Shown here one piece after another: positions 34,642 to 43,646 of a stretch of DNA of 64,000 bases (position 1 is its first letter; every line of letters starts with the position of its first letter). A model generated the notes under the pieces. That model worked only from the letters and a program-made list of their open reading frames with translations, had not been told where the DNA came from and did not search any database. The stretch comes from Catonella sp963539695. Its GTDB lineage: Bacteria > Bacillota > Clostridia > Lachnospirales > Lachnospiraceae. The stretch lies in NCBI GenBank assembly GCA_963539695.1, contig CAUTOC010000001.1, positions 20,257-84,256 on the forward strand, in the 5' to 3' direction. The translations under genes were made by a program, and so were the position numbers.

Positions 34642-36235
34642 TGATTTTTTCGGCAGCCTTTACTCCGTCTACAGCCGCACTTGTTATTCCGCCTGCATAT
34701 CCGGCTCCTTCGCCGATAGGATAAATTCCTCTAATATTTGCTTCAAAAGTATTGTTATCCCTTACTATTCTAAGCGGAGATGAGGTTCTGGACTCAACCC
34801 CCGACATAACCACATCTCTTCTGTCAAAGCCTATTATTTTCCTGCCAAAATCCTTCATTCCGATAATAATTGACCGAGTTATATATTCAGGTAATATATC
34901 TCTTAGATTTGCAAATTCGGTTTTACCTTTTGATACTGTATTTATAAGACCAAAACCGGTACTTGTTTTATTTTCGATAAAATCTCCCAAAAGCTGAACA
35001 GGAATAACACCGCCTGCAAGCCTAAAAGCTTTTTTTTCAAGTTCTCTTTGATATCTTACTCCTGCAAGTGCATCATCTGCTCCAAAGTCAGAGGGATTAA
35101 CTGCTACAACTATTGCACTGTTTGCATTTTCAGAGTCCCTGTCATGATAGCTCATACCGTTTACAAGGGTGCCACCCTTTTCTGAAGAAGAATTTACCAC
35201 ATACCCACCCGGACACATACAAAAAGAATATACTCCCCGTCCTTCTACACCTGTAGAGGTTACCTTGTAATCTGCCGGAGGAAAGCTGTCATACATCTTA
35301 CCATACTGATACTTACTTATCATTTCCTGCGGATGCTCCACTCTTACTCCGACTGCAAAAGGCTTGGGTGTCATAATTATTCCCTTTGAAGATAAAAGTT
35401 CAAAAGTATCTCTTGCAGAATGTCCTAAAGCTAAAATCACTTCATCACAAGGTAGGATCTCTCCATTATTTAATATTATATGTTTTATCTGTCCGTTTTT
35501 TTCTTCAAATTCTGTAAATTTAGTTTCAAATATATATTCTCCACCAAGTGAAATGATTTCTTTTCGCATATTTATAAGTATATTTTTAAGCACATCTGTA
35601 CCTATATGTGGTTTATTTATATATAAAATTTCAGGATCTGCTCCAAATTTCACAAAGGTCTCAAGTACAAAAGGTATTCGCTTAAACGGATCTTTCACCA
35701 TAGTGTTTAACTTACCGTCTGAAAAAGTTCCTGCACCGCCCTCGCCAAACTGCACATTGGTAGTTTCTAAGAGTTCGCCTGTATTCCAAAACTTATCCAC
35801 TGTTTCAGTCCTTTTTTCTACATTCTGCCCCTGTTCTATAATTATTGGATTAAGTCCTGCTATTGCAAGCATATAAGCACAGAAAAGCCCTGCCGGACCA
35901 CTACCTACGACTATGGGTCTGTTTTTGCCATTATCACATAAAACCCTCTTTATTTCTAACTTTTCCTCTTTATAAGTAACAACATCCTGTATAGTTTTTT
36001 TTGTCGACAATATTTTATTATAAGCCTTATCCGTAAGCAAAACAACAACTGATAAACTATAATGAATGTTCTCCTTTTTTCTGGCATCTATCGATTTCTT
36101 TTTGGTTTCGTAAGAAATCAGTTCATTTTCATTTATTTTTAATTTTCTGATACAGGCTTTTTTTACATCCTCATCTGTATAGCCTATGGGGAGTTTTACT
36201 TGTGACACCTGAAGTAATTTTTCTTCTTTCATCAT
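34616..36235 (-). CDS. FAD-dependent dehydrogenase, COG2509 type
   Basis: 539 residues. N-terminal ferredoxin-like region of about 90 residues (LPIGYTDEDVKKACIRKLKI), then the dinucleotide-binding fold GSGPAGLFCAYMLAIAGLNP at about 111-130, a central insert with GRGVYSFCMCPGGYVVNSSS (conserved cysteines), and the closing FAD motif GIYPIGEGAGYAGGITSAAVDG. The family is widespread and uncharacterised ('NAD(FAD)-utilizing dehydrogenase'). Start ATG overlaps the stop of the upstream flavoprotein gene by 4 bases. Confidence 0.88.
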   Translation of the reverse strand: MMKEEKLLQVSQVKLPIGYTDEDVKKACIRKLKINENELISYETKKKSIDARKKENIHYSLSVVVLLTDKAYNKILSTKKTIQDVVTYKEEKLEIKRVLCDNGKNRPIVVGSGPAGLFCAYMLAIAGLNPIIIEQGQNVEKRTETVDKFWNTGELLETTNVQFGEGGAGTFSDGKLNTMVKDPFKRIPFVLETFVKFGADPEILYINKPHIGTDVLKNILINMRKEIISLGGEYIFETKFTEFEEKNGQIKHIILNNGEILPCDEVILALGHSARDTFELLSSKGIIMTPKPFAVGVRVEHPQEMISKYQYGKMYDSFPPADYKVTSTGVEGRGVYSFCMCPGGYVVNSSSEKGGTLVNGMSYHDRDSENANSAIVVAVNPSDFGADDALAGVRYQRELEKKAFRLAGGVIPVQLLGDFIENKTSTGFGLINTVSKGKTEFANLRDILPEYITRSIIIGMKDFGRKIIGFDRRDVVMSGVESRTSSPLRIVRDNNTFEANIRGIYPIGEGAGYAGGITSAAVDGVKAAEKIIEKRLQSG

Positions 36236-37491
36236 CCTCCATTTCCAACCTCATAAGCACTTGAAAATGCCCAAGTGAGATTGTATCCTCCACAAAGTCC
36301 ATCTACATCCAGCACTTCACCCACAAAGAAAAGTCCCGAAACAAACTTTGATTCCAGATTATTTGTTACTTCGTCCATAGAAACACCACCGGAAGTTGTC
36401 TGTGCAGCTTCAAAACCGCTAACTGTTATTATATCAAATTTAGCTTCTTTAAGCCACTTTAAAATCATATTAATTTTATTATCCGTTATGTTTCCCACAC
36501 TATTTTTATTATCTAAAAAATTATCTGCTATATATTTTGAGATTTTTTCATAAGTAAATCCTGTTAAAAATTTATCAGATATTCTTTCTGCTAATAATTT
36601 TCTTCTTTTTTTCAATATATCTTCAAGCTCTTCACTTGATTTATCATAACAAAAATCTATTGTAAAATATAACTTACTACCTTTATCAATTTCTTTTGCA
36701 ATTCTACCGGAAAGCTGCATAACAGGAATTCCGCTGATACCCTTCTCAGTAAACTGAAGTTCTCCCACCTCGTTTCCAAGTAAAATCTGTTCATCATCTT
36801 TATTTACATAGGCTTTAATCTCAGCTACACATCTTAATCCTGCAAATTCATGTTTACAGGTTTTAACAGAGGTAAGGGCAGGTAAAGGTTTTATTATGCT
36901 ATGTCCAAGTCTTTTAATTATGCAAAAAAGAGAACCGTCACTTCCGGTAGAAGCACCAGCCATTCCCCCACAGGCAATTACAAGTTTTTTAGTAAAATAT
37001 GAATATAAATTCCCATAAGTTCCTGTTACAATTTCAAAAAATTCTCCATTTTTCTTTATATCAAGAATATTTATATTAGTTTTTAACTTTACTTTAAGCC
37101 TTATTAATTCATCATTTAATATATTTACAAACTCTTTTGCACTTTCACCTGCAGGATATACATAGCCGGCTTCTATCCTGTCAAAGTTTCTACCCTTTTT
37201 TACTATACTATCAATACCAAAAGAAGAGAAAAGGTCGATAAGCCCTTTCCCTCCTAATTTGTTTATAATATTATATGCCTTTTCTATATCACCGCTGTTG
37301 TAGCAGGATTTTTCCTGATAAAGATTTGTAAAATTACATTTCCCGTTACCCGTTATCGAAAGTTTTTTACCTAAACTTTTCACATGCTCAAGTATACTTA
37401 CACTAAAACCTTTTCTCGCCGCCAAAATTCCTGTAAGCATACCTGAAGCTCCACCGCCTATAACAATTAAATCTCTAATGTCATTAGCCAT
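36232..37491 (-). CDS. HI0933/BaiN-like flavoprotein (NAD(P)/FAD-dependent oxidoreductase)
   Basis: 419 residues with the FAD-binding motif IVIGGGASGMLTGILAARKG at 9-28, SITGNGKCNFTN, and the C-terminal VGEVLDVDGLCGGYNLTWA. This is the YhiN/HI0933 family. BaiN of gut clostridia, a member, reduces bile-acid intermediates, but most homologues have no known substrate and nothing here indicates bile acid use. Overlaps the COG2509 flavoprotein gene by 4 bases, and the two-flavoprotein pair is conserved in related bacteria by my recollection of Firmicute genomes (not checked). Confidence 0.88.
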   Translation of the reverse strand: MANDIRDLIVIGGGASGMLTGILAARKGFSVSILEHVKSLGKKLSITGNGKCNFTNLYQEKSCYNSGDIEKAYNIINKLGGKGLIDLFSSFGIDSIVKKGRNFDRIEAGYVYPAGESAKEFVNILNDELIRLKVKLKTNINILDIKKNGEFFEIVTGTYGNLYSYFTKKLVIACGGMAGASTGSDGSLFCIIKRLGHSIIKPLPALTSVKTCKHEFAGLRCVAEIKAYVNKDDEQILLGNEVGELQFTEKGISGIPVMQLSGRIAKEIDKGSKLYFTIDFCYDKSSEELEDILKKRRKLLAERISDKFLTGFTYEKISKYIADNFLDNKNSVGNITDNKINMILKWLKEAKFDIITVSGFEAAQTTSGGVSMDEVTNNLESKFVSGLFFVGEVLDVDGLCGGYNLTWAFSSAYEVGNGG

Positions 37492-37498
37492 AATTCCT

Positions 37499-38623
37499 CT
37501 ACTTTTTCTTGAAACTTATCATATCTTTTCTATTTACAGGAAATACTGCATAGTAGGTTTTACCTATATTTACAAGTACCTCTTCGGTATGTGCTTTATC
37601 ATAATAAAACTTTGTTTTATCCGCACCGCCTTTTTTTTGCCAGTAAACCTTAATCCCCTTACCATTTGTAATATAGTAACCGCTTCCTGATTGGTTAATT
37701 AAATCCATTGTCTGATAGCCGTTATGGTCTTTATTGTATTCATTAACAAATTGAATAAAAATATTTCTAAATTTCAGTGCTTTTCCTGTCCCTTTGTCTA
37801 TGTGTTTTGTACCAAAGGCATATCTTGTATACAGTTTTTCTTTTTTTCCATAAGTAAAGAATGGTGTCATATAAGCTGAAAACGGTACTTTCACATACTC
37901 AGCCTTAAATGAACCTTCTTTATCATTTGTCACTTCATCATCCCTTGAAAAATTAAAATGTGAAGTCAAATTTTTTTTAGGCTTAGTTCTAAGCTTTTTA
38001 TCCTTAATAGCCTGCATAAGTCCCTTAGAACTTGCAAAGGCATTGTGAGGAGCACGGATACTGTTATCTCTGTAAAAAGCCTTTGCACCTTCCCAAGAAA
38101 GCCCTGAGATTGTATCCACGCCAAGTTTTTTAATCTCATCTATTGCATAATGTGTCTGTCCGAAATGAACGAAAATTGCATCAAATTCATTTGCAAAATC
38201 CACATAATAATGTCTTGCACTTCTTACCGAGCCTATCTTGTCACCTTTCATATAGTCAAAAACTCCCATAAGTCTGGTGATACCGCCTTCTGCAAGTATT
38301 TCATAAAGAATCTCAGCCCTACCTGTACCTGTCTGTGGATAAGCAAATTCTATATTATTAAACATAAATGCAAAAGGACGCTTATTTTTATATTTTTCAT
38401 TCAATGCTTTACCGCTTAGCAAACTTACATAAGCCGGTTTTTCAGGTTCTTTAGGTAATACGGCAGATGAACTTATTACATCTGTTACAGAACTGCCTAC
38501 TGTAGAAGTAACAGAGTTAGTGTTTGAAACAGATGTTTTCTCTGTCTTTTTTCCGCAACCTGAAATTAAAACAAATGCTAAACTAAGTGTCATTAAGCTT
38601 GTAACTACTATTCTCTTTTTCAT
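37499..38623 (-). CDS. DUF3048 lipoprotein (YerB-like)
   Basis: 374 residues. A signal peptide ends with lipobox LISGC (Cys23), followed by a Ser/Thr-rich linker (to about 65) and the DUF3048 domain: RPFAFMFNNIEFAYPQTG, RLMGVFDYMKGDKIGSVRSAR, then the C-terminal DUF3048_C beta part. Function of the family is unknown; it is exported and membrane-anchored. ATG at 38623 is preferred because GAGGG lies about 6 bases ahead and the ATG starts just after the ybeY stop (TGATATG). Confidence 0.85.
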   Translation of the reverse strand: MKKRIVVTSLMTLSLAFVLISGCGKKTEKTSVSNTNSVTSTVGSSVTDVISSSAVLPKEPEKPAYVSLLSGKALNEKYKNKRPFAFMFNNIEFAYPQTGTGRAEILYEILAEGGITRLMGVFDYMKGDKIGSVRSARHYYVDFANEFDAIFVHFGQTHYAIDEIKKLGVDTISGLSWEGAKAFYRDNSIRAPHNAFASSKGLMQAIKDKKLRTKPKKNLTSHFNFSRDDEVTNDKEGSFKAEYVKVPFSAYMTPFFTYGKKEKLYTRYAFGTKHIDKGTGKALKFRNIFIQFVNEYNKDHNGYQTMDLINQSGSGYYITNGKGIKVYWQKKGGADKTKFYYDKAHTEEVLVNIGKTYYAVFPVNRKDMISFKKK

Positions 38624-38624
38624 A

Positions 38625-39131
38625 TCATCCCTCATTTCTAGTTATCCCTAAAGCTTTCAATATAATTTCCTGCTTAGTTTCCATAACCATTCTTTCTTCA
38701 TCTTTAATATGATCATAACCAAGTAAATGCAACATACTGTGGGCTATTAGAAAAGCAAATTCTCTTTTATGACTATGTCCATACTCCTCAGCCTGTTCAT
38801 ATACTTTATCAACAGAAATCATAATATCACCCAAAACCAGCTCGTCTGTTTCAGGATTTAAATAGCACTCAGGACTTTCATCAACTAGAGTAAAATTTGC
38901 CGGTAAAGTATAATCAACCATCGGAAAAGACAATACATCTGTAGGTTTGTCAATATCTCTGAAATCTTTGTTGGTTTTATGAATTTCTTCATTTCCGGTA
39001 AGTAAAACATTAACTTCAATTTCATAAGGACAGTTTTCAGTTTCTATAATCTTATCTACTACATTTTTAATAACTTCCTCATAATTAAAGTTTAATTCTT
39101 TTTTAGCCTCATTTTCCACTAAAATAGTCAT
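38625..39131 (-). CDS. ybeY: endoribonuclease YbeY
   Basis: Zinc endoribonuclease for 16S rRNA 3'-end maturation and ribosome quality control. 168 residues with the metal signature HSMLHLLGYDH and the upstream DVLSFPM and GDIMISVD segments. Overlaps the membrane-protein gene upstream by 23 bases. The gene order phoH, membrane HD-like gene, ybeY is the standard Firmicute cluster. Confidence 0.95.
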   Translation of the reverse strand: MTILVENEAKKELNFNYEEVIKNVVDKIIETENCPYEIEVNVLLTGNEEIHKTNKDFRDIDKPTDVLSFPMVDYTLPANFTLVDESPECYLNPETDELVLGDIMISVDKVYEQAEEYGHSHKREFAFLIAHSMLHLLGYDHIKDEERMVMETKQEIILKALGITRNEG

Positions 39132-40341
39132 AACTTACCCTTGCCTCCTCCAAAAGATAATCCTTAATGAATTTATACTCATTTAATGAAAGTCCACATG
39201 CATCCAACCTGCCTGCCATAAGACAAGAATCCATAACCCCGTCTATTATCTGATTTATGCTATGTCTTATTTCTTTACTTTCTAAATAGGCTATGGTAGC
39301 AGATAATTTACAAACTATCATAGTTATAGCGGTTTCACGGGATTTAGGATAGCCTAACTTAAAATTATGTTCTTTAATAAAAGCTGTAATTTCACTCGGG
39401 AAATTATTTTCTTTAGCTAAAATAAGTCCTTCTTTAATATAATTATTGCTTACAATACGACCACATTCAGCATAAAAAGCTCCTACTTCAGCAAGACACA
39501 CATCCCCTTCAATAAGTTTAGTTATTTCTTTAACAAACTTGGAAGTCCTTTTTGCCTCATTAAAAACTTTTTCATTTGCTATAAGTTTATTATATAAATC
39601 CGTTTCACTACTAAGCAGATAAAAATAATCTTTTTTTTCTGTATATATAGTTTTATCTTCATCATTTTTTTCGATGTTTTGTAAAATCGGAGCTGTAACA
39701 TCATTATTCTTAGAATATTTAGACAGTATCCACCCTGCAAGAATGCAGCATGAAATGATACAGGCTTCTGTAATATGCGAAGCTGTAACCAAGTGATCTG
39801 TTCTAAGACCATGCATTATTATAAAAAAAGCTGTTTCAAAAGATAATAAAGTTATAATCGAATAAATAACGCTCATAAAATCTGAATAGTACTGAGTAAG
39901 TATTACAAGTATTACCGCTGTAAGAAAACTATTAGCTACAAATTCCGGGCTTACATTGGTAAATACTGTAATTATAAGCACATAGGCAAAGGTTGAAAGC
40001 AGTGCAGCCAATATATCGTAAAAAATTACTGATAATAATATCCCTGTCAAAAATAACCATCTTATTTTAGAAAATTCTGCAAATATTCCAAATCCGATAG
40101 TTAACATAAAACCGACAGCTGATAAAATCTCAGCAATAAAACCTGCATTATCATCCCTTTTATGCTGCGTAATCTTTACATATAATTTATATATTACACA
40201 AAATACACAAACAAATAAACATAGACCCAGTATCTTGTACGAACTATCGAATTTAATCACTCCTAAAAATGCACATAACGGTACAGATAAAAATAAGATA
40301 TTACCTATAAACGGATTATGTATGAGCTTATCTTTAGTCAT
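39109..40341 (-). CDS. degenerate PgpH/YqfF-like 7TM protein without HD metal ligands
   Basis: 410 residues: seven or eight hydrophobic segments (about 12-210) followed by a cytoplasmic domain. Position between phoH and ybeY is that of pgpH/yqfF, the 7TM-HD cyclic di-AMP phosphodiesterase. The C-terminal part still aligns by eye: VGAFYAECGRI stands where family members have VGAYYHDIGKI, IKEHNFKLGYPKSRETAI matches the later HD region, and LDACGLSLNEYKFIKDY the end. But HD has become AE, the preceding metal histidines are absent, and the later aspartate segment (MLADSVEA-like) reads IVCKLSATI. The large extracellular 7TMR-HDED domain is also missing. Probably a pseudoenzyme. Start ATG overlaps phoH (ATGA). 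Confidence 0.75.
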   Translation of the reverse strand: MTKDKLIHNPFIGNILFLSVPLCAFLGVIKFDSSYKILGLCLFVCVFCVIYKLYVKITQHKRDDNAGFIAEILSAVGFMLTIGFGIFAEFSKIRWLFLTGILLSVIFYDILAALLSTFAYVLIITVFTNVSPEFVANSFLTAVILVILTQYYSDFMSVIYSIITLLSFETAFFIIMHGLRTDHLVTASHITEACIISCCILAGWILSKYSKNNDVTAPILQNIEKNDEDKTIYTEKKDYFYLLSSETDLYNKLIANEKVFNEAKRTSKFVKEITKLIEGDVCLAEVGAFYAECGRIVSNNYIKEGLILAKENNFPSEITAFIKEHNFKLGYPKSRETAITMIVCKLSATIAYLESKEIRHSINQIIDGVMDSCLMAGRLDACGLSLNEYKFIKDYLLEEARVSYDYFSGK

Positions 40342-41336
40342 CTTCGATAACTCCTTTTATTTTCTTTATGTAAATTTTTCTTTTCATATTCATCATAAGC
40401 AGTAACTATTTTTTGTACTAAAGGATGACGCACCACATCCTTGCTTGTTAAGTTGGAAAAGCCGATACCTTCTATATTTTTAAGTATTTTAACAGCTTCT
40501 TCAAGTCCTGACTTGGTTCCGTTTGCAAGATCTTTCTGAGTCAAGTCCCCGGTAATTACTACCTTTGATCCAAATCCTATTCTTGTAAGAAACATTTTCA
40601 TTTGGGCAGGTGTAGTATTCTGTGCCTCATCTAAGATAATAAACGCATTATCAAGGGTTCTTCCTCTCATATATGCAAGAGGTGCAACTTCTATCAGCCC
40701 CTTTTCCACATTGGCATGAAATGTTTCTGCTCCCATAATCTGATTAAGAGCATCATAAAGCGGTCTTAAATATGGATCTACCTTACTTTGCAAATCACCG
40801 GGTAAGAAACCGAGCTTTTCACCCGCCTCTATTGCAGGTCTGGTAAGTATAATTCTTTCTATCTTATTATCCTTAAATGCCTGAATTGCCATTGCCATTG
40901 CAAGATAAGTCTTTCCTGTTCCGGCGGGACCAAGCCCAAATACCACTATATCTTTTTTAATACGGTCAACATATTTTTTCTGACCTATGGTTTTAGGTTT
41001 CACAGGTTTACCGCTTACCGTGTGTGCAATTATTTCTTTATCTATACTCTCAAGACTTTCCGAGTCATCAACAGGTTCTTTTACAATGGAAACTGCATAG
41101 TTTACCTGCTGTTCTGTAATATCCGTACCTCTTAAAGACAAGGCTAAGAGCTGTTCCAACACTTTCACAGCACCTTTTATATTTTCTTTTTCACCTCTTA
41201 TATGTGTAATTCCCTCTCTTGATACTATATTAACACCAAAAGACTTCTCTATTATCTTAATATTGCTGTCGAATGCTCCTGATACATTCGACTCATGACT
41301 TACCGGTATATTTATTGTAATTTCAGAAATTGCCAA
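40338..41336 (-). CDS. PhoH-family ATPase (PhoH-like / YbeZ)
   Basis: 332 residues with an N-terminal KH-like part and a RecA-like ATPase core: Walker A GPAGTGKTYLAMAMA (about 137-151), RPAIEAGEKLGFLPGD, Walker B AFIILDEAQNTTPAQMKMFL. Thought to act with YbeY in RNA and ribosome metabolism; its gene lies two upstream of ybeY on the same transcript. TTG start with AAGGAG 9 bases upstream. Preceded by the S21 gene and its terminator. Confidence 0.92.
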   Translation of the reverse strand: MAISEITINIPVSHESNVSGAFDSNIKIIEKSFGVNIVSREGITHIRGEKENIKGAVKVLEQLLALSLRGTDITEQQVNYAVSIVKEPVDDSESLESIDKEIIAHTVSGKPVKPKTIGQKKYVDRIKKDIVVFGLGPAGTGKTYLAMAMAIQAFKDNKIERIILTRPAIEAGEKLGFLPGDLQSKVDPYLRPLYDALNQIMGAETFHANVEKGLIEVAPLAYMRGRTLDNAFIILDEAQNTTPAQMKMFLTRIGFGSKVVITGDLTQKDLANGTKSGLEEAVKILKNIEGIGFSNLTSKDVVRHPLVQKIVTAYDEYEKKNLHKENKRSYRR

Positions 41337-41371
41337 GTTTATATACTCCTTTTATCATTATAAACTAAAAA

Positions 41372-41398
41372 GACGCAGAGCCATATCGACACTGCGTC
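41372..41398 (-). terminator. terminator after rpsU
   Basis: GACGCAG (41372-41378) pairs with CTGCGTC (41392-41398); on the minus strand it is followed by a T-run, 14 bases past the rpsU stop. It separates rpsU from the phoH operon. Confidence 0.8.
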
Positions 41399-41411
41399 CT
41401 TTCAACTTTAA

Positions 41412-41588
41412 TTATTTGAATTTACGTTTTCTAGCAGCCTCAGACTTTTTCTTGCGTCTGACAGATGGCTTCTCGTAATGTTCTCTTTTACGAATCTCCT
41501 GCTGAATACCGGCCTTCGCACAATTTCTTTTGAAACGGCGAAGAGCACTATCAAGAGTTTCGTTTTCTTTAACGATTACATTTGACAT
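41412..41588 (-). CDS. rpsU: 30S ribosomal protein S21
   Basis: 58 residues, highly basic: MSNVIVKENETLDSALRRF, KREHYEKPS and the C-terminal KKKSEAARKRKFK are diagnostic. The start is ATG at 41588 with GGTGAG upstream; the open frame extends 22 codons further but these lie in the leader. Monocistronic with a consensus promoter at 41666 and a strong terminator. Confidence 0.97.
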   Translation of the reverse strand: MSNVIVKENETLDSALRRFKRNCAKAGIQQEIRKREHYEKPSVRRKKKSEAARKRKFK

Positions 41589-41665
41589 TCTCTCACCAAC
41601 CCTCCCCTCCAGCTGTAGTTTAGTGCCGACAACTGATTGGGTAATAATAATCATAGCACTCTAAT

Positions 41666-41694
41666 ATTTTACAATACTTTAGTCGGTTTGTCAA
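41666..41694 (-). promoter_or_regulatory. strong promoter of rpsU
   Basis: On the minus strand TTGACA (41689-41694), a 17-base spacer, TAAAAT (41666-41671), giving a leader of about 70 bases before the S21 start. Confidence 0.85.
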
Positions 41695-41702
41695 CTACAA
41701 TA

Positions 41703-42647
41703 TTAAATATCTAATTTTTCAATGATTTCTTTAAGTATTTTAGCTGATTCTTTAAGTCTTGTAAGTTCACCTTCATCAAGCTTAATAGGTACCTGAGTTT
41801 CAATTCCGTCACTACCTACTATGCAAGGCATACTAAGTACTACTCCGTCTATTCCCTGTTCGCCATGCATCATAGTAGACACCGGAAGAATGGACTTCTC
41901 ATCTCTTACTATGCACTCACAAATTCTCTTTACTGCCATAGCTACACCAAAATAAGTAGCCCTCTTTCTCTGAATAATCTCATAAGCGGCATTTTTCACT
42001 TCTTCAGCTATATTTTTTTCCGCCTCATCATGGCTGTAGTGACCTCTCATTTCACAAAAATCACTAAGAGGAATACCTGAAACATTGGCAGAACTAAATG
42101 CCGCTATCTCACTGTCTCCATGCTCTCCTATTATAAATGCATGTATACTTCTTGAGTCAACTCCCAAATGGTCACTAAGTCTGGTTTTAAGACGACCTGT
42201 ATCAAGAACTGTACCTGAACCGATTACCCTGTTTTCAGGCAGTCCTGAAAGTTTCTGTGCCACAGCAGTAAGGATATCCACAGGGTTTGCAACTATGAGC
42301 AGAATTCCCTTGAAATCTCTGCTTGCTATTTCAGGTATTATACTTTTAAATATTCCTACATTTTTATGAACCAAATCTAATCTTGTTTCATCAGGCTTCT
42401 GATTAGCTCCGGCTGTTACTATAACTATACCTGCATCCCTTACATCATCATAACTTCCCGGATATACACGCATATGCTTTGCAAAAGGTATGCCATGGCT
42501 TATATCCATAGCTTCTCCCTCAGCCTTATCCATATCTGCATCTATCATAGCTATTTCTGAAAAAAGCCCACTCTGCATAAGGGCAAAAACTGATGCTGAA
42601 CCTACAAAACCACAACCTACCATAACTGCTTTTCTAAAATTTATCAT
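41703..42647 (-). CDS. ldh: L-lactate dehydrogenase
   Basis: Reduces pyruvate to lactate with NADH, regenerating NAD in fermentation. 314 residues: VGCGFVGSASVFAL (NAD-binding), TAGANQKPDETRLDLVHKN with the substrate arginine, VANPVDILT, and IGEHGDSEIAAFS with the active-site histidine. Malate dehydrogenase is less likely: the sequence at the specificity loop, ANQKPDETR, has Gln as in lactate dehydrogenases, where malate enzymes have Arg. Start ATG with AAGGGGAATTT. Confidence 0.92.
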   Translation of the reverse strand: MINFRKAVMVGCGFVGSASVFALMQSGLFSEIAMIDADMDKAEGEAMDISHGIPFAKHMRVYPGSYDDVRDAGIVIVTAGANQKPDETRLDLVHKNVGIFKSIIPEIASRDFKGILLIVANPVDILTAVAQKLSGLPENRVIGSGTVLDTGRLKTRLSDHLGVDSRSIHAFIIGEHGDSEIAAFSSANVSGIPLSDFCEMRGHYSHDEAEKNIAEEVKNAAYEIIQRKRATYFGVAMAVKRICECIVRDEKSILPVSTMMHGEQGIDGVVLSMPCIVGSDGIETQVPIKLDEGELTRLKESAKILKEIIEKLDI

Positions 42648-42713
42648 AAATTCCCCTTTCTTAATTGAGATTTGTTATCATTATATCACTAATTGCTTTA
42701 GAAAGATAGATAT

Positions 42714-43442
42714 TTATTGCCCTAATTCTTTAAAATAAGCATCTATTCCATCTGCCATACCTTCAGCCATCTTTTTCTGATAAGAAGCAGTATTTAATGC
42801 CCTGTCTTCTGCCTCATTAGTCATATATCCCATTTCTACAATGGTTACAGGAACTTTAGCCCAGTTTATCCCACTCATGGTATCGGTTTCCCAAATATAC
42901 TGTTTCTTGCAGCCTGATTTTGCCACAACACAATCAAGTACCTTTTCAGATAATAACTTACTTTTAGAATACAAATCTGCATTAAAAGGATTATTTTTAG
43001 TCTGGCAGATAGTCATTGCTCCATTTACAGTTTTATTTGCAGCACCGTTTGCATGAATTCTTATAAAAGCATCAGCATTAGCCTTATTAGCTATTGCCGC
43101 TCTTTCAGAGTTACTAATATTTACATCATTTTTAGTTCTACACATAATTACCTTGTAACCACGCTTTTTTAGAATTTTTCTTAATTTCTTAGCAACTTTA
43201 AGAGCAAGCTTGTACTCAGGCTGCTTGGTCCATAGCCCGCTGGTGCCGCCTGTTACCTTGAATTTAGTGGCTTTTGCACCAGGACCTATAGGCTCTTTTT
43301 CAAGATTAGCCTTGGTCTGATGACCGGCATCTATACAGATGATTTTTTTATCTGTTTTAGCCGCATTAACAGTGGAGGCATTATCAATCCATACAGCCAT
43401 AAACATTGATAGAATCAATAAAACACTTAATACTTTTTTCAT
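42714..43442 (-). CDS. secreted N-acetylmuramoyl-L-alanine amidase (Amidase_3)
   Basis: 242 residues. Signal peptide MKKVLSVLLILSMFMAVWI to about residue 27 ending near ASTVNAA. Zinc amidase motifs: DAGHQ (first histidine), glutamate in QPEYKLAL, RIHANG (second histidine) and VEMGYMTNEAED with the catalytic glutamate. A lysine-rich insertion after the first zinc histidine distinguishes it from the amidase at the window start. No binding repeats or SH3 domain. Wall turnover or daughter cell separation is likely. Start ATG with AAGGAGGAAGAT. Confidence 0.93.
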   Translation of the reverse strand: MKKVLSVLLILSMFMAVWIDNASTVNAAKTDKKIICIDAGHQTKANLEKEPIGPGAKATKFKVTGGTSGLWTKQPEYKLALKVAKKLRKILKKRGYKVIMCRTKNDVNISNSERAAIANKANADAFIRIHANGAANKTVNGAMTICQTKNNPFNADLYSKSKLLSEKVLDCVVAKSGCKKQYIWETDTMSGINWAKVPVTIVEMGYMTNEAEDRALNTASYQKKMAEGMADGIDAYFKELGQ

Positions 43443-43561
43443 ATCTTCCTCCTTAATCTTAATTTCTGTGAAATAACGATATATTGATAATTTATTTTTC
43501 TGAAATATTACACTAAGCAGAAGTCTATTTCTTACTATATTAATACTAAATGAATTATTAC

Positions 43562-43609
43562 AAACAGGCAGTTACCTTGGATTTTATAATCCTTTGCAAC
43601 TGCCTGTTT
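43562..43609 (-). terminator. terminator after the decarboxylase cluster
   Basis: Perfect 12-base-pair stem AAACAGGCAGTT (43562-43573) against AACTGCCTGTTT (43598-43609), with a smaller hairpin GGATT/AATCC inside. T- and A-rich flanks on both sides fit a bidirectional terminator. The remainder of this gap holds nothing else recognisable. Confidence 0.8.
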
Positions 43610-43646
43610 TTATATCATTTTTTCAAATACTTTTGATACCCTAATT

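Noticed and set aside
35364..35876. 170-codon open frame on the + strand
   Set aside because: Antisense to the COG2509 flavoprotein gene; no binding site or recognisable protein.
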